Made by a program: the position numbers and the translations under genes. A stretch of 36,753 bases of DNA from Pseudoflavonifractor capillosus (GTDB lineage: Bacteria > Bacillota > Clostridia > Oscillospirales > Oscillospiraceae), in contig NZ_JACSNZ010000018.1 of assembly GCF_016902575.1 (NCBI RefSeq), positions 1 to 36,753 on the forward strand. The letters run 5' to 3'. This document shows, piece by piece, positions 1 to 7,970 of the stretch (position 1 is its first letter; the number at the start of each line of letters is the position of its first letter). A model generated the notes under the pieces. That model had not been told where the DNA came from. It searched no databases and worked only from the letters and a program-made list of their open reading frames with translations.

Positions 1-1368
1 CACCTTGCTCACCTCTGCATCCACAGTCTCGGTGTGGTTGCAGCCCTCTCGCTCACAGCTGAAGGTGGCCGTGGCGGTGTAGCCGTCCTCGCTCTTTGTC
101 CAGGTAAAGCTAGGCTCCCCGTAGGTGTGCTCTGCGAACACAGGGGTGATGGTGACGGCATTCTCGGGCATGGTGAAGGTGTTGTCTTCGCTGATCGTCA
201 CATCACCCTCTGTAACCTGCCACTCCACAAAGTGGTAGCCCTCGCTGGCAACAGGAGTCAGGGTAACCATGTCCCCAGCAGCAGCCGTGGTGGGGTTGGC
301 AGTAGCCGTGCCGCCCTCGTCGGGATTGATCACCGTGATGGGGTAGGTGGCCTCCGTGTATGTACCGGTGCCGCTGACCTCCCGCAGGCAGGGCCATGGC
401 CCTCCGGTTTCTCCAGACTTCAGATATACTCGCACATGTTGTCCGGTCTCACCCACCGAAACTGTCACACGATCAGCGTTTGACAAGGTGGGGATATTTT
501 CCGTGGGCACGGTGACATCGGCAAAGGACGGATCGTCAGACACTACCACATAGTACTGCCAGTTGCTGGCAGCATCAAAGACAATGTTCATCTCATCCAC
601 AGTGTATCTGGCGCCCAAATCCACCTGCCACCAGTTTCCCTGCAAGGTTTTGTCAGGGTTGGAGCCCTCATTCCAATCCGCACACCACTTGGTGTTGGTG
701 TTCCCGTCGTTGGCACCGCTGGCATATTCTTTTGAAACACTATTTTCCGTACTGGCTCTGGCGCTCTTGCCCAGGAAGATGTTGGTGTACTCCGTCTCAG
801 TGGTCTGGACCCGCACCTCGGCGCCGGAGACAAACTTGTTGTTGCCAGTATCTCCCCTGGTGGAAATGCCATACAAGCGCACATACCGGGCATCCACAGG
901 CGTAAACTCAGCAATCTTCCAGTCTGCGTTATTCGCCCATGTGCCGGAGACAACTTCTTTCCAGGCACCCTCATCTTCCGTGACGGTGGTGCTCACCTCC
1001 ACACGGTAGTCGATGATACGGCCGTTTTCGTTGCCTTGACTAGTGCCCTGGCGGGGCAGGTAGCGCAGACCCTTGATCTCGGTCACTTCTCCCAGATCAA
1101 GCTGAATATAACGGCTCTTCTCATTGTCGGAGAGATTCGTATTCCAGTCGGTGTGCCAGTGTGTGTCGCTGCTCCCATCCACAGCATTGCTGGCCAGGTA
1201 CCCACTCTGTGCACTGGGCGCCGTAGCGGTCGTCTTATACCAGGGGTAATCCCAAGTGCCGTCAGCAGCATCAGCGGCTCTCTGGGTCCCGCTGGCAAAT
1301 GCCGAGGCGGAGACGGCCAGACTGGCCACCAGCGCCGCCGACAACAGAAGCGATCCGAGTTTCTTCAT
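1..1368 (-). CDS. Secreted protein with two discoidin (F5/8 type C) domains, 3' end cut by window
   Basis: The first 456 residues are visible; the gene runs off the left edge. Residues 1 to about 25 form a signal peptide (MKK, then a hydrophobic run ending near ASAFA). Two discoidin-like domains follow, at about 45-188 and 196-337, each with the features YLASNAVDGSSDTHWHTDWN or ASGANDGNTNTKWCADWN, a (Q)LDLG strand and a YVRLYG/HVRVYL strand. About 342-413 resembles a divergent InlB-type B-repeat (GYHFVEWQVTEGDVTI, then FTMPENAVTITPVF). The visible end (CEREGCNHTETV) looks like the start of a Cys-containing repeat common in gut Firmicute surface proteins. Such proteins usually bind or cleave host or dietary glycans, but no catalytic domain is visible here, so the substrate is unknown. 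The ATG is preceded by AAAAGGAGGAAC. It is transcribed divergently from the MBL/hemZ pair. Confidence 0.85.
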   Translation of the reverse strand, partial: MKKLGSLLLSAALVASLAVSASAFASGTQRAADAADGTWDYPWYKTTATAPSAQSGYLASNAVDGSSDTHWHTDWNTNLSDNEKSRYIQLDLGEVTEIKGLRYLPRQGTSQGNENGRIIDYRVEVSTTVTEDEGAWKEVVSGTWANNADWKIAEFTPVDARYVRLYGISTRGDTGNNKFVSGAEVRVQTTETEYTNIFLGKSARASTENSVSKEYASGANDGNTNTKWCADWNEGSNPDKTLQGNWWQVDLGARYTVDEMNIVFDAASNWQYYVVVSDDPSFADVTVPTENIPTLSNADRVTVSVGETGQHVRVYLKSGETGGPWPCLREVSGTGTYTEATYPITVINPDEGGTATANPTTAAAGDMVTLTPVASEGYHFVEWQVTEGDVTISEDNTFTMPENAVTITPVFAEHTYGEPSFTWTKSEDGYTATATFSCEREGCNHTETVDAEVSKV

Positions 1369-1468
1369 CTCTTGTTCCTCCTTTTATCCTTCCTTGCGTC
1401 CCTCTCCCCTCACTTGTTGACAACATCCGTGTCCCATGGAGAAATGGGGACTATGTCCAGTGTAGTTC

Positions 1469-1477
1469 ATCATACCA
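1469..1477 (-). promoter_or_regulatory. Possible extended -10 for the discoidin gene
   Basis: On the minus strand TGG-TATGAT forms an extended -10 (TGnTATAAT type) about 100 bases upstream of the start codon. No good -35 lies at 16-18 bases, so the call rests on the -10 alone. Confidence 0.35.
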
Positions 1478-1643
1478 CATTCCCAGCCCTGTGCACGTCC
1501 AAATTTATCCTATCTGATTTTTTTGTGACTTCCGGCAAATCCAAACCTCGTTTTTGTACATTTCGCCAGGTTCCTCATGGGCATTTTTTCTTTTCTATGT
1601 GACTCATGTCGAAAGACCGAAAAGGATGTCGAGCGGTTTTATC

Positions 1644-1672
1644 TTTACATTTTGCAACAAACAAGGTATGAT
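1644..1672 (+). promoter_or_regulatory. Sigma-A promoter of the MBL-hemZ operon
   Basis: TTTACA (1644-1649), a 17-base spacer and TATGAT (1667-1672) match the vegetative consensus at 10 of 12 positions. The predicted transcript start is about 50 bases before the ATG at 1731. Confidence 0.8.
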
Positions 1673-1730
1673 GTTACCGACAATTTATGACCTTCTCCCG
1701 CCCTGATGGGAGAGTTTTCGAGGTGAATGT

Positions 1731-2366
1731 ATGGAACTCAAACGGATTCAGTTGGGCATGATCCAGACCAACTGCTACATCTTCTGGGATGAGAATACCC
1801 TGGACTGCGCTGTGGTGGACCCCGGCGACGACGGGGAAAAGGTGGCCGCCTTCATCCAGGGCCGGGGGCTGAACCCCGTGGCCATCCTCCTCACCCACGG
1901 TCACTTTGACCACATTCTGGGCATCCCCGGTCTGCGCTCCCAGTGGCCCCAGCTGCCCGTGTACTGTCACCCCGCTGACGCAGACCCCGCCCAGACCACC
2001 ACGTCTCTGTTTGGCACCACCTTCCCCTCGGTGAGTTCCTTCGGCAACGTGCTTCCTTATCAGGACGGGGACACGGTGCAGGTGGGCGGCCTCACCGTCC
2101 ACGTGCTCCACACCCCCGGCCATACCCCCGGTGGGGTGGTGCTCCAGGTGGAGGATGCGCTGTTCACCGGAGACACCCTCTTTGAGGGCTCCATGGGCCG
2201 CACCGACCTGGAGGGCGGCAGCGAAGAGCAGCTGCTGCGCTCCCTGAAGCGGCTGGCCCAGCTGGAGGGAGATTACCAGGTCTATCCCGGCCACGAAGGC
2301 TCCTCCACCCTGGAGCGAGAGCGCACTACCAACTTCTGTATGCTGGAGGCCGTGAAACGGGGATGA
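1731..2366 (+). CDS. MBL-fold metallo-hydrolase (glyoxalase II-like)
   Basis: A 211-residue metallo-beta-lactamase-fold protein of the short glyoxalase II-like type (YqgX/YcbL-like). The metal-binding motif HGHFDH is at residues 56-61; further expected ligands are seen in HTPGHTPG, TGDTLF and the late YPGHE. These enzymes usually hydrolyse thioesters such as S-lactoylglutathione analogues or related small metabolites in the cytoplasm; the substrate here is unknown. The start is supported by GAGGTGA seven bases upstream and a promoter at 1644-1672. The stop overlaps the hemZ start (ATGA), so the two are probably translationally coupled, an arrangement common in clostridia. Confidence 0.88.
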   Translation: MELKRIQLGMIQTNCYIFWDENTLDCAVVDPGDDGEKVAAFIQGRGLNPVAILLTHGHFDHILGIPGLRSQWPQLPVYCHPADADPAQTTTSLFGTTFPSVSSFGNVLPYQDGDTVQVGGLTVHVLHTPGHTPGGVVLQVEDALFTGDTLFEGSMGRTDLEGGSEEQLLRSLKRLAQLEGDYQVYPGHEGSSTLERERTTNFCMLEAVKRG

Positions 2367-3841
2367 AGCTGTATCTTGTGGGCCACCAGTACCAATACGC
2401 CGTGGAACAGATGATGATGACCCTGTTTCCCGGCCAAAAACCCGAATATCCCACCACACCACCCACCTGGGACCAGTCCATGGCCCAGGTGGAACTGTTC
2501 ACCCGGGGGCATGAGGTGGTGGCCCATGCCAAGCTGTGGTGGAATGGGGCAGTCTACGAGGCTGAGCGCAGGGAGCCGGAATCCCACCTCACCGGGGGGC
2601 TGGAGGACGACCGGGTGCGCCAGCGGGTGATCCGGCTGGCCTTTTACGACGCCGGGGTGGAGGCTCTGGGGCAAGAGCCCCCCTGGGGCGCCCTCACCGG
2701 GGTGCGCCCGGTGAAGCTGCCCACCCGCCAGATGGCCAACGGGGACACCCCCCAGCAGGCCCGGGACACCCTCACCCACCTCTACCGGGTCAGCCCCAGC
2801 AGGGCGGACCTGGCTATGGATTGCGCCCACGCCGCTTTGTCGGTCCTGCGCAGCCTGGGACAGCGTCAGCTATCCTTATATGTGGGCATCCCCTTTTGTC
2901 CCACCCGGTGCGCCTACTGCTCCTTCATTTCCGCCGATGTGAAAGGGGCCTTGGCCTTGGTGGAGCCATATGTGGACGCTTTGTGCCGGGAAATTGAGGA
3001 AGCGGGGGAGCAGCTGCGCCAAAACGGCGTGACCATCAAGACCGCCTACATGGGGGGCGGCACCCCCACCACCTTGTCCGCTGCCCAGATGGATCGGGTG
3101 CTCACCCACATGGAGCAGCACCTGCCCCTGGAGGACTGCGTGGAGTTCACTGTGGAGGCGGGCCGCCCGGACACCATTACCCGGGAGAAGCTGGAGGTAC
3201 TTCGTGCCCACCACATCCACCGTATCTCCATCAACCCCCAGACCATGGAGGACCCGGTGCTGAAAGCCATGGGCCGTGCCCACACGGCGGAAGAAATCAC
3301 CGCCGCCATGGCCCTGGCCCAGGAGGCCTACGGCGGCATGGTCAATATGGATTTGATCGCCGGCCTGCCCACCGACACGCCGGAGGGCTTTGCCCGCACC
3401 TTAAAACAGGTGGTGGATATGGGCCCTGCCAACATTACCGTCCACACCCTGGCCCTGAAAAAGGGTGCCAAGCTCATGGAGGAGCAGGGGAGACTGTGCG
3501 CTCCCCAGGCGGTGGCGGATATGCTGGCCTTTGCGGAAACCACCCTGCGGGGGGCGGGGTATGTACCCTACTATCTCTATCGGCAAAAGTACATGTCCGG
3601 CTCCTTCGAAAATGTGGGCTGGGCCAAGCCGGGGACAGAGTGCGCCTACAACATCATTATGATGGAGGAATTGCAGTCGGTGCTCTCTCTGGGTGCCGGA
3701 GGCATCACCAAGCTGGTCAACCCCGCCACGGGGAAAATCCACCGCCTGTCCAACCCCAAGTACCCCAAAGAGTACCTGGACAGCTGGGAGCGGATCTCTC
3801 AGCACAAGGCCCAGGCGGCACAGTTTCAGGCCAGACTGTAA
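2363..3841 (+). CDS. hemZ: HemZ-type radical SAM protein (coproporphyrinogen dehydrogenase-like)
   Basis: A 492-residue HemN/HemZ-family radical SAM protein. The 4Fe-4S cluster motif is Cys179-X3-Cys183-X2-Cys186 (PFCPTRCAYCSF), followed by the SAM-binding glycine patch MGGGTPTTL and, later, DLIAGLPTDTPEGF. The N-terminal part of about 165 residues before the radical SAM domain is the HemZ signature that separates it from HemN/HemW. The family is annotated as oxygen-independent coproporphyrinogen III oxidase, which decarboxylates coproporphyrinogen to protoporphyrinogen, but the activity of HemZ itself is less certain. No other haem gene is in the window. It is coupled to the preceding hydrolase by an ATGA overlap. 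No terminator is obvious before the next promoter. Confidence 0.9.
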   Translation: MKLYLVGHQYQYAVEQMMMTLFPGQKPEYPTTPPTWDQSMAQVELFTRGHEVVAHAKLWWNGAVYEAERREPESHLTGGLEDDRVRQRVIRLAFYDAGVEALGQEPPWGALTGVRPVKLPTRQMANGDTPQQARDTLTHLYRVSPSRADLAMDCAHAALSVLRSLGQRQLSLYVGIPFCPTRCAYCSFISADVKGALALVEPYVDALCREIEEAGEQLRQNGVTIKTAYMGGGTPTTLSAAQMDRVLTHMEQHLPLEDCVEFTVEAGRPDTITREKLEVLRAHHIHRISINPQTMEDPVLKAMGRAHTAEEITAAMALAQEAYGGMVNMDLIAGLPTDTPEGFARTLKQVVDMGPANITVHTLALKKGAKLMEEQGRLCAPQAVADMLAFAETTLRGAGYVPYYLYRQKYMSGSFENVGWAKPGTECAYNIIMMEELQSVLSLGAGGITKLVNPATGKIHRLSNPKYPKEYLDSWERISQHKAQAAQFQARL

Positions 3842-3877
3842 CTCCCACATTGTCTTGAGAAAATCCGAAGAAAACCA

Positions 3878-3906
3878 TTGACAACGCTCCCAGGCGTTGA
3901 TATAAT
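3878..3906 (+). promoter_or_regulatory. Consensus sigma-A promoter of rplU-prp-rpmA
   Basis: TTGACA (3878-3883), a 17-base spacer and TATAAT (3901-3906) are a perfect vegetative promoter, as expected for a ribosomal protein operon. It lies 92 bases before the rplU start, leaving a leader of about 85 bases. Confidence 0.93.
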
Positions 3907-3912
3907 GTCAAA

Positions 3913-3997
3913 GCCGCTTTGAATGGGACATAAGTGGAGCGTGAAAACTCCCTCCCCCGACAGCGAGCCCGTAATAAAGGAAAGGCAGGTGCAAAGT
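3913..3997 (+). promoter_or_regulatory. rplU 5' leader, possible L21-leader element
   Basis: The transcript begins near 3913 and has about 85 untranslated bases. Firmicute rplU operons often carry an L21 leader used for autoregulation. A small hairpin GGAG-cgtgaaaa-CTCC near 3932-3949 and other short pairings are visible, but I could not confirm the known L21-leader fold by eye. Confidence 0.35.
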
Positions 3998-4309
3998 ATG
4001 CACGCAATCATCGAGACCGGCGGCAAGCAGTACAAGGTGACCGAGGGCGACGTCCTCTACATCGAGAAGCTGGATGCCGAGGCCGGCAGCTCCATCACCT
4101 TCGATAAGGTTCTGGCTGTCCTCAATGGCGACAGCGCTACCTTCGGCGCTCCCGTTGTGGAGGGTGCCTCCGTCACCGCCAACGTGGTGAAGAACGGTAA
4201 GGGCAAGAAGGTGCTGGTCTTCAAGTACAAGCCCAAGAAGAACTACCGCCGTCGTCAGGGCCATCGTCAGCCCTACACCAAGGTGGAGATCACCAAGGTC
4301 AACGCCTAA
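3998..4309 (+). CDS. rplU: 50S ribosomal protein L21
   Basis: This encodes the 103-residue L21 protein, which binds 23S rRNA in the large subunit. The start [14 protein letters not shown] and the end with the basic run [19 protein letters not shown] are diagnostic. An upstream in-frame start at 3923 would add 25 unrelated residues covering the leader; I reject it because the family begins at MHAIIETGG and AAAGGCAGGTG lies before the ATG at 3998. It is first in rplU-prp-rpmA, the standard Firmicute order. Confidence 0.97.
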   Translation: MHAIIETGGKQYKVTEGDVLYIEKLDAEAGSSITFDKVLAVLNGDSATFGAPVVEGASVTANVVKNGKGKKVLVFKYKPKKNYRRRQGHRQPYTKVEITKVNA

Positions 4310-4324
4310 TTCAGGAGGCGCAAC

Positions 4325-4669
4325 ATGACCACCGTCACATTCCACGAAAGCAATGGCCGCATGGATGGCGTTGTGGTGGATGGACACAGCGGCTACGCCG
4401 ATGCCGGTTCCGACATCGTCTGCGCCGCCATCTCCTCTACTGTGGGTCTTCTGGAATGCACCTTGAATGAGGTGCTGGGTCTGGGCGCACCCACCAAGGT
4501 AAAGGAGGAGGAAGCCCACCTTTCGCTGCGGCTTCCCACGGGTCTGAGTGAGAGCAATGAGCATACCAGCCAGAATTTGATGGTTGGCCTGATGGTCTAT
4601 CTCCAGGCTCTGGCCCAGGAATACCCCGACAATCTCATCGTCCTGCTGGACGATGATGACGAGGACTAA
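4325..4669 (+). CDS. prp: Ribosomal-processing cysteine protease Prp
   Basis: A 114-residue YsxB/Prp-family protein. The catalytic pair is His21 in the GHSGYA motif and Cys33 in SDIVCAAISS. Prp removes the N-terminal extension of L27, a step shown to be essential in Staphylococcus aureus, and the extension is present in the adjacent rpmA product. The Shine-Dalgarno AGGAGG sits just before the ATG. The gene lies 15 bases after rplU and 37 before rpmA. The acidic C-terminus (DDDDED) is typical of the family in clostridia. Confidence 0.93.
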   Translation: MTTVTFHESNGRMDGVVVDGHSGYADAGSDIVCAAISSTVGLLECTLNEVLGLGAPTKVKEEEAHLSLRLPTGLSESNEHTSQNLMVGLMVYLQALAQEYPDNLIVLLDDDDED

Positions 4670-4706
4670 GTTCTCAATCACCTTTTAGAAAGGACGGTAA
4701 CGACTT

Positions 4707-4991
4707 ATGCTGAAGATCAACATCCAGCTCTTCGCTCACAAGAAGGGCGGCGGCTCCACCAAGAACGGCCGTGACTCCGAGTCCAAGCGCCTGGGCGTGA
4801 AGCGTGCCGACGGTCAGTTCGTTCTGGCCGGCAACATTCTGGTTCGTCAGCGCGGCAGCCACATTCACCCCGGCACCAACGTGGGCAAGGGCTCCGACGA
4901 TACCCTGTTCGCCCTGGTGGACGGCAAGGTGAAGTTCGAGCGCATGGGCAAGGACCGCAAGAAGGTCTCCGTGTACGAAATCGCTCAGTAA
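4707..4991 (+). CDS. rpmA: 50S ribosomal protein L27 with cleavable N-terminal extension
   Basis: A 94-residue L27 ([20 protein letters not shown] and later [20 protein letters not shown]). The first nine residues, MLKINIQLF, form the Firmicute extension; by analogy with S. aureus, Prp should cut between Phe9 and Ala10 to expose the tail that reaches the peptidyl transferase centre. The gene is last in the operon; the ATG is preceded by AGAAAGGACGG, and a strong terminator follows 10 bases after the stop. Confidence 0.97.
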   Translation: MLKINIQLFAHKKGGGSTKNGRDSESKRLGVKRADGQFVLAGNILVRQRGSHIHPGTNVGKGSDDTLFALVDGKVKFERMGKDRKKVSVYEIAQ

Positions 4992-4998
4992 TGCTGTT

Positions 4999-5037
4999 AA
5001 AACGTCCCGGACATATACCTTGTCCGGGACGTTTTTT
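4999..5037 (+). terminator. Intrinsic terminator after rpmA
   Basis: A perfect 13-bp stem (AACGTCCCGGACA at 5001-5013 with 5021-5033), a 7-base loop and a following T run end the ribosomal protein operon. Confidence 0.93.
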
Positions 5038-5074
5038 AGTCGATGGAAATGCCAACCAACAAAGCCTCGCAGAG

Positions 5075-5239
5075 TTCCGCCGCTGATGGCGGCGGAATGA
5101 ATTGAAATCTCGTCATTTTCACGGACATGTGCCGGGAAAATGACTCTTCTCATGGGAGATGGGCCGACTTTTTCGCCAGAAATCGAGGCTCAGCTCCCAT
5201 GCAAATCCGGTCGGAAAAGGCCTTTGGCCTTTTTCGGCC
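5075..5239 (+). other. Array of four stem-loops upstream of obgE
   Basis: The 225 bases between the rpmA terminator and obgE contain four successive inverted repeats. SL1 is TTCCGCCGC/GCGGCGGAA (5075-5097). SL2 is TCATTTTC-a-CGG paired with CCG-g-GAAAATGA (5113-5143). SL3 is CATGGGAG (5151-5158) with CTCCCATG (5194-5201). SL4 is a 14-bp stem (5209-5222 with 5226-5239, two G-U pairs) with a three-base loop and five T residues in its descending arm. SL4 ends about 10 bases before the obgE ribosome-binding site. This looks like a structured leader or small RNA; I do not recognise the family and see no good promoter inside. Confidence 0.55.
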
Positions 5240-5262
5240 CATATCGAATGGAGGTGCCAACC

Positions 5263-6546
5263 ATGGCCAATCAGTTTATTGATACCGCCCGGATCCTGGT
5301 TCGGGCCGGGGCAGGGGGCGGCGGCGCCGTGTCCTTCCACCGGGAGAAATACGTGGCTGCCGGCGGCCCGGACGGCGGCGACGGAGGACGGGGCGGCAAC
5401 ATCGTGCTCACCGTAGACCCCCACATGTCCACCCTGATGGACTTCCGCTACAAGCGCAAGTATGTGGCGGAGACCGGCATGAACGGCAGCGGCAAGCGCT
5501 GCACCGGCAAGGACGGGGCAGACTTGGTCATCAAGGTGCCTCGGGGCACGGTGGTGCGGGACGCCGAAACCCGTGAGATCATCTGCGACATGTCCGACGA
5601 CAAGCCCTTTGTGCTGGCCCGTGGCGGCAAGGGCGGCTGGGGCAACCAGCACTTTGCCACCCCCACCCGTCAGGTGCCCCGCTTTGCCAAGGCGGGATTG
5701 CCGGGGCAGGAGCGGGATGTGATCCTGGAACTGAAGCTGCTGGCCGATGTGGGTCTGGTGGGCTTCCCCAACGTGGGCAAATCCACCCTGCTCTCCGTGG
5801 TCACCCGTGCCCAGCCCAAGATCGCCAACTACCATTTCACCACTCTGTTCCCCAACCTGGGCGTGGTACCCATGGAGGAGGGCCGCTCCTTTGTGCTGGC
5901 CGACATCCCCGGCATCATTGAGGGCGCCTCGGAAGGGGCAGGCCTGGGCCACGACTTTTTGCGCCACATTGACCGCTGCCGCCTGCTCATCCACGTGGTG
6001 GATGTGTCCGGCAGCGAGGGCCGGGACCCGGTGGAGGACTTCGACACCATCTGCGCCGAGCTGGAGCAGTGGTCCCCCGAACTGGCCAGCCGCAAAATGC
6101 TGGTGGCCGCCAACAAGGTGGACGTGATGGAGGACCCGGAGCTGCTGGAGCGTCTGCGGGCCCATGTGGAGGCCCGTGGCTGCCGTCTCTTCGAGATGTC
6201 GGCGGCCACCCACCAGGGCACGAAAGAGCTGATGTACGCCGCTGCCGACGAGCTCTCCCATCTGCCCCCCATCCTGGTCTTCGAGCCCACCTATGTGGAG
6301 CGTCCCCCCGAGGTGGACACCTCCGCCCCCCTGGAGATTTCCCGGGACGAGGACGGCACCTGGCTGGTGGACGGGCCTTGGCTGCGCCAGCTCATGGCCA
6401 ACGTCAACTTCTCCGACTACGAGAGCCGCAACTGGTTCGACAAGCGGCTGCGTGAGGCGGGAGTCTTCGAGCAGATGGAGGCCAAAGGCGTCACCGACGG
6501 CGACCTGGTTTGCCTGTACAACCTGGAATTTGAGTATCAGAAGTAA
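5263..6546 (+). CDS. obgE: Obg-family GTPase (ribosome assembly / stress)
   Basis: A 427-residue Obg protein with the three usual parts: a glycine-rich Obg fold (1 to about 158, RAGAGGGGAVSFHREKYV), the GTPase domain (P loop GFPNVGKST at 167-175, switch DIPGIIEGAS, NKVD) and an OCT domain from about 345 (FEVDTSAP..WLVDGPWLRQL and later NWFDKRLREAGV). Obg binds the 50S subunit and takes part in ribosome maturation and (p)ppGpp responses. The ATG at 5263 is preceded by GGAGGT at a good distance. The open frame extends back to 5140, but that stretch is the stem-loop region and encodes no family residues. Placement after rpmA is conserved in bacteria. Confidence 0.96.
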   Translation: MANQFIDTARILVRAGAGGGGAVSFHREKYVAAGGPDGGDGGRGGNIVLTVDPHMSTLMDFRYKRKYVAETGMNGSGKRCTGKDGADLVIKVPRGTVVRDAETREIICDMSDDKPFVLARGGKGGWGNQHFATPTRQVPRFAKAGLPGQERDVILELKLLADVGLVGFPNVGKSTLLSVVTRAQPKIANYHFTTLFPNLGVVPMEEGRSFVLADIPGIIEGASEGAGLGHDFLRHIDRCRLLIHVVDVSGSEGRDPVEDFDTICAELEQWSPELASRKMLVAANKVDVMEDPELLERLRAHVEARGCRLFEMSAATHQGTKELMYAAADELSHLPPILVFEPTYVERPPEVDTSAPLEISRDEDGTWLVDGPWLRQLMANVNFSDYESRNWFDKRLREAGVFEQMEAKGVTDGDLVCLYNLEFEYQK

Positions 6547-6547
6547 T

Positions 6548-6586
6548 AAAATTCCCTGGAAGCCACGCTTCCAGGGAATTTTTTAA
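6548..6586. terminator. Bidirectional terminator between obgE and the ClC gene
   Basis: AAATTCCCTGGAAG (6549-6562) pairs perfectly with CTTCCAGGGAATTT (6568-6581) around a 5-base loop. A/T runs on both sides let it serve the two converging genes; the ClC stop codon lies within the 3' edge. Confidence 0.9.
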
Positions 6587-7842
6587 CGGGCATTCTCATC
6601 GATAAACCGGGGTTCCAGCTTGGAATAGACGATTTTCTGGCTGCTATAAAGGGAAAACTTTCCGCTGAGCAGGTAGCTGAGGGCACAGGCCAGGGCAAAA
6701 AACAGCAGCCCCTGGCTGCCAAACAGCTCCACACTGAGAAAGATGCTGGCCAGGGGGCAGTTCACCACCCCGCAGAAGAGGGCGATCATGCACACCGCCG
6801 CCCCGAAGCCCGGGTCCATCCCCAGCAGGGGGGCCACCGCACAGCCGAAGGTGGCCCCCACAAAGAAGGTGGGCACAATTTCGCCGCCCCGGTACCCCGC
6901 CCCCAGGGTGAGGGCGGTGAGCAGCAGCTTGAGGGCAAAGGCCCAGGGCACGTGCACCGTGCCCTCCACTGCCTGGGCAATGATATGGCCCCCGGCGCCG
7001 TTGTAGTCGCCGCTGCCCTCCAAAAGGCTTACGGCCACCACCAGCACCCCGCCCACCACCGCCCGCAGGTAGGGGTTGGGCAGATAATGGGTGTACCAGT
7101 GCCCAGTCTGGTGTACCACCACGCAAAACGCCATGGCCAGCAGGGCACACCCCACCCCCAGCACCCCGATCTGTACCAGGGAGGCCACCTCCAGGGCAGG
7201 AATGGCGGAGAGGGTATAGTGCTCCCCCTCCACCCCCAGCAGCACCGTGACCCCCATGGACACCAGGGCGGTGAGCAGGCAGGGGAAAAAGGCGGAGTAG
7301 TGGAGAATGCCCACGCTCACCACCTCCATGGCAAACACCGAGGCGGTGAGGGGCGTGCCGAACAGGGCGGCAAACAGGCCGCTCATGCCGCACATGACCT
7401 CCACATTCATCTCCCGCTCCCCCAGGCCCAGCCGCTGGCCCACCTGACAGGCCAGGCTGCCCCCGATTTGCAGCGCTGCGCCCTCCCGGCCTGCGCTGCC
7501 TCCGGTGAGGTGGGTGAGCACCGAGCCAACAAAGATGAGGGGAGCCAGGCGCAGGGGCGGACGCTGCCCGGAGCGCACACTGGCGATGATCTGATTGGTG
7601 CCGCTGTCATTTTCCATACCGCACACCTGGTACAGCCACACGATCACCAGGCCCGCCACCGGCATGCCCAGCAGCAGCCAGGGGTGCGCACCCCGCCAGT
7701 CGGTCACCAGCCCAATGGCGTGATAAAAGGCAGACCCCGCCACCCCGCACACCAGACCCGTGAGCACCGCCAGCATGCTCCAGTGGATCCAGGCCAACAA
7801 CGTGGGGGCTGCTCTGCCCCAAAACTTCCCGCTAATTGTCAC
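6583..7842 (-). CDS. ClC-family anion transporter, CLC-F (fluoride/proton antiporter)-like
   Basis: A 419-residue ClC protein with about ten hydrophobic segments. Visible signatures are GTNQIIASVR in place of the chloride-filter GSGIP, HLTGGSAGREGAALQIGG (the gating-Glu region) and YRGGEIVPTFFVGATFG. The combination GGSAGREG and GGE-VP-FF-GA, and loss of the Ser-containing GSGIP, resembles the CLC-F branch, which exports fluoride in exchange for protons. That subtype is inference; a generic ClC exchanger is the alternative. The start is a GTG with AGAGGG upstream. A strong promoter lies at 7881-7909. The leader is only about 30 bases, so there is no room for a fluoride riboswitch. Confidence 0.82.
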   Translation of the reverse strand: MTISGKFWGRAAPTLLAWIHWSMLAVLTGLVCGVAGSAFYHAIGLVTDWRGAHPWLLLGMPVAGLVIVWLYQVCGMENDSGTNQIIASVRSGQRPPLRLAPLIFVGSVLTHLTGGSAGREGAALQIGGSLACQVGQRLGLGEREMNVEVMCGMSGLFAALFGTPLTASVFAMEVVSVGILHYSAFFPCLLTALVSMGVTVLLGVEGEHYTLSAIPALEVASLVQIGVLGVGCALLAMAFCVVVHQTGHWYTHYLPNPYLRAVVGGVLVVAVSLLEGSGDYNGAGGHIIAQAVEGTVHVPWAFALKLLLTALTLGAGYRGGEIVPTFFVGATFGCAVAPLLGMDPGFGAAVCMIALFCGVVNCPLASIFLSVELFGSQGLLFFALACALSYLLSGKFSLYSSQKIVYSKLEPRFIDENAR

Positions 7843-7880
7843 CGTTTTCCCTCTTCTCCGTAATTCTTAGGTAGATTTTA

Positions 7881-7909
7881 ATTATATTCCCCCACATTTC
7901 CCCTGTCAA
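7881..7909 (-). promoter_or_regulatory. Consensus sigma-A promoter of the ClC gene
   Basis: On the minus strand TTGACA (7904-7909), a 17-base spacer and TATAAT (7881-7886) form a perfect promoter about 40 bases before the GTG start. Confidence 0.92.
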
Positions 7910-7927
7910 GGGCCATACAGAGACAGC

Positions 7928-7957
7928 AAGGCGGCGGACACTAGGGCCCGCCGCCTT
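7928..7957 (-). terminator. Hairpin after the lipoprotein gene
   Basis: AAGGCGGCGG (7928-7937) pairs with CCGCCGCCTT (7948-7957). The stem is very stable but no proper T run follows on the minus strand, so it may be a weak terminator or a 3' stabiliser. Confidence 0.55.
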
Positions 7958-7970
7958 GGCTCTACCTGTC

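Larger units (their letters stand above)
1369..1730. other. Divergent intergenic region
   Basis: This 362-base gap separates the discoidin gene (-) from the MBL hydrolase gene (+). It is more AT-rich than its surroundings. I see a strong plus-strand promoter at 1644-1672 and a weaker minus-strand extended -10 at 1469-1477. I see no convincing ORF, RNA gene or large inverted repeat in the remainder. Confidence 0.6.

Noticed and set aside
3923-3997. Longer rplU start adding 25 residues
   Set aside because: It covers the leader just after the transcript start; L21 proteins begin at the later Met.
5140-5262. Longer obgE start adding 41 residues
   Set aside because: The extension has no family match and covers the stem-loop array; GGAGGT precedes the ATG at 5263.
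5119-6261. 380-codon open frame antisense to obgE
   Set aside because: Shadow of obgE with His/Gly/Val-rich composition and no start signals.
7843-7880. Fluoride riboswitch before the ClC gene
   Set aside because: The leader is too short and lacks the conserved pseudoknot sequences.
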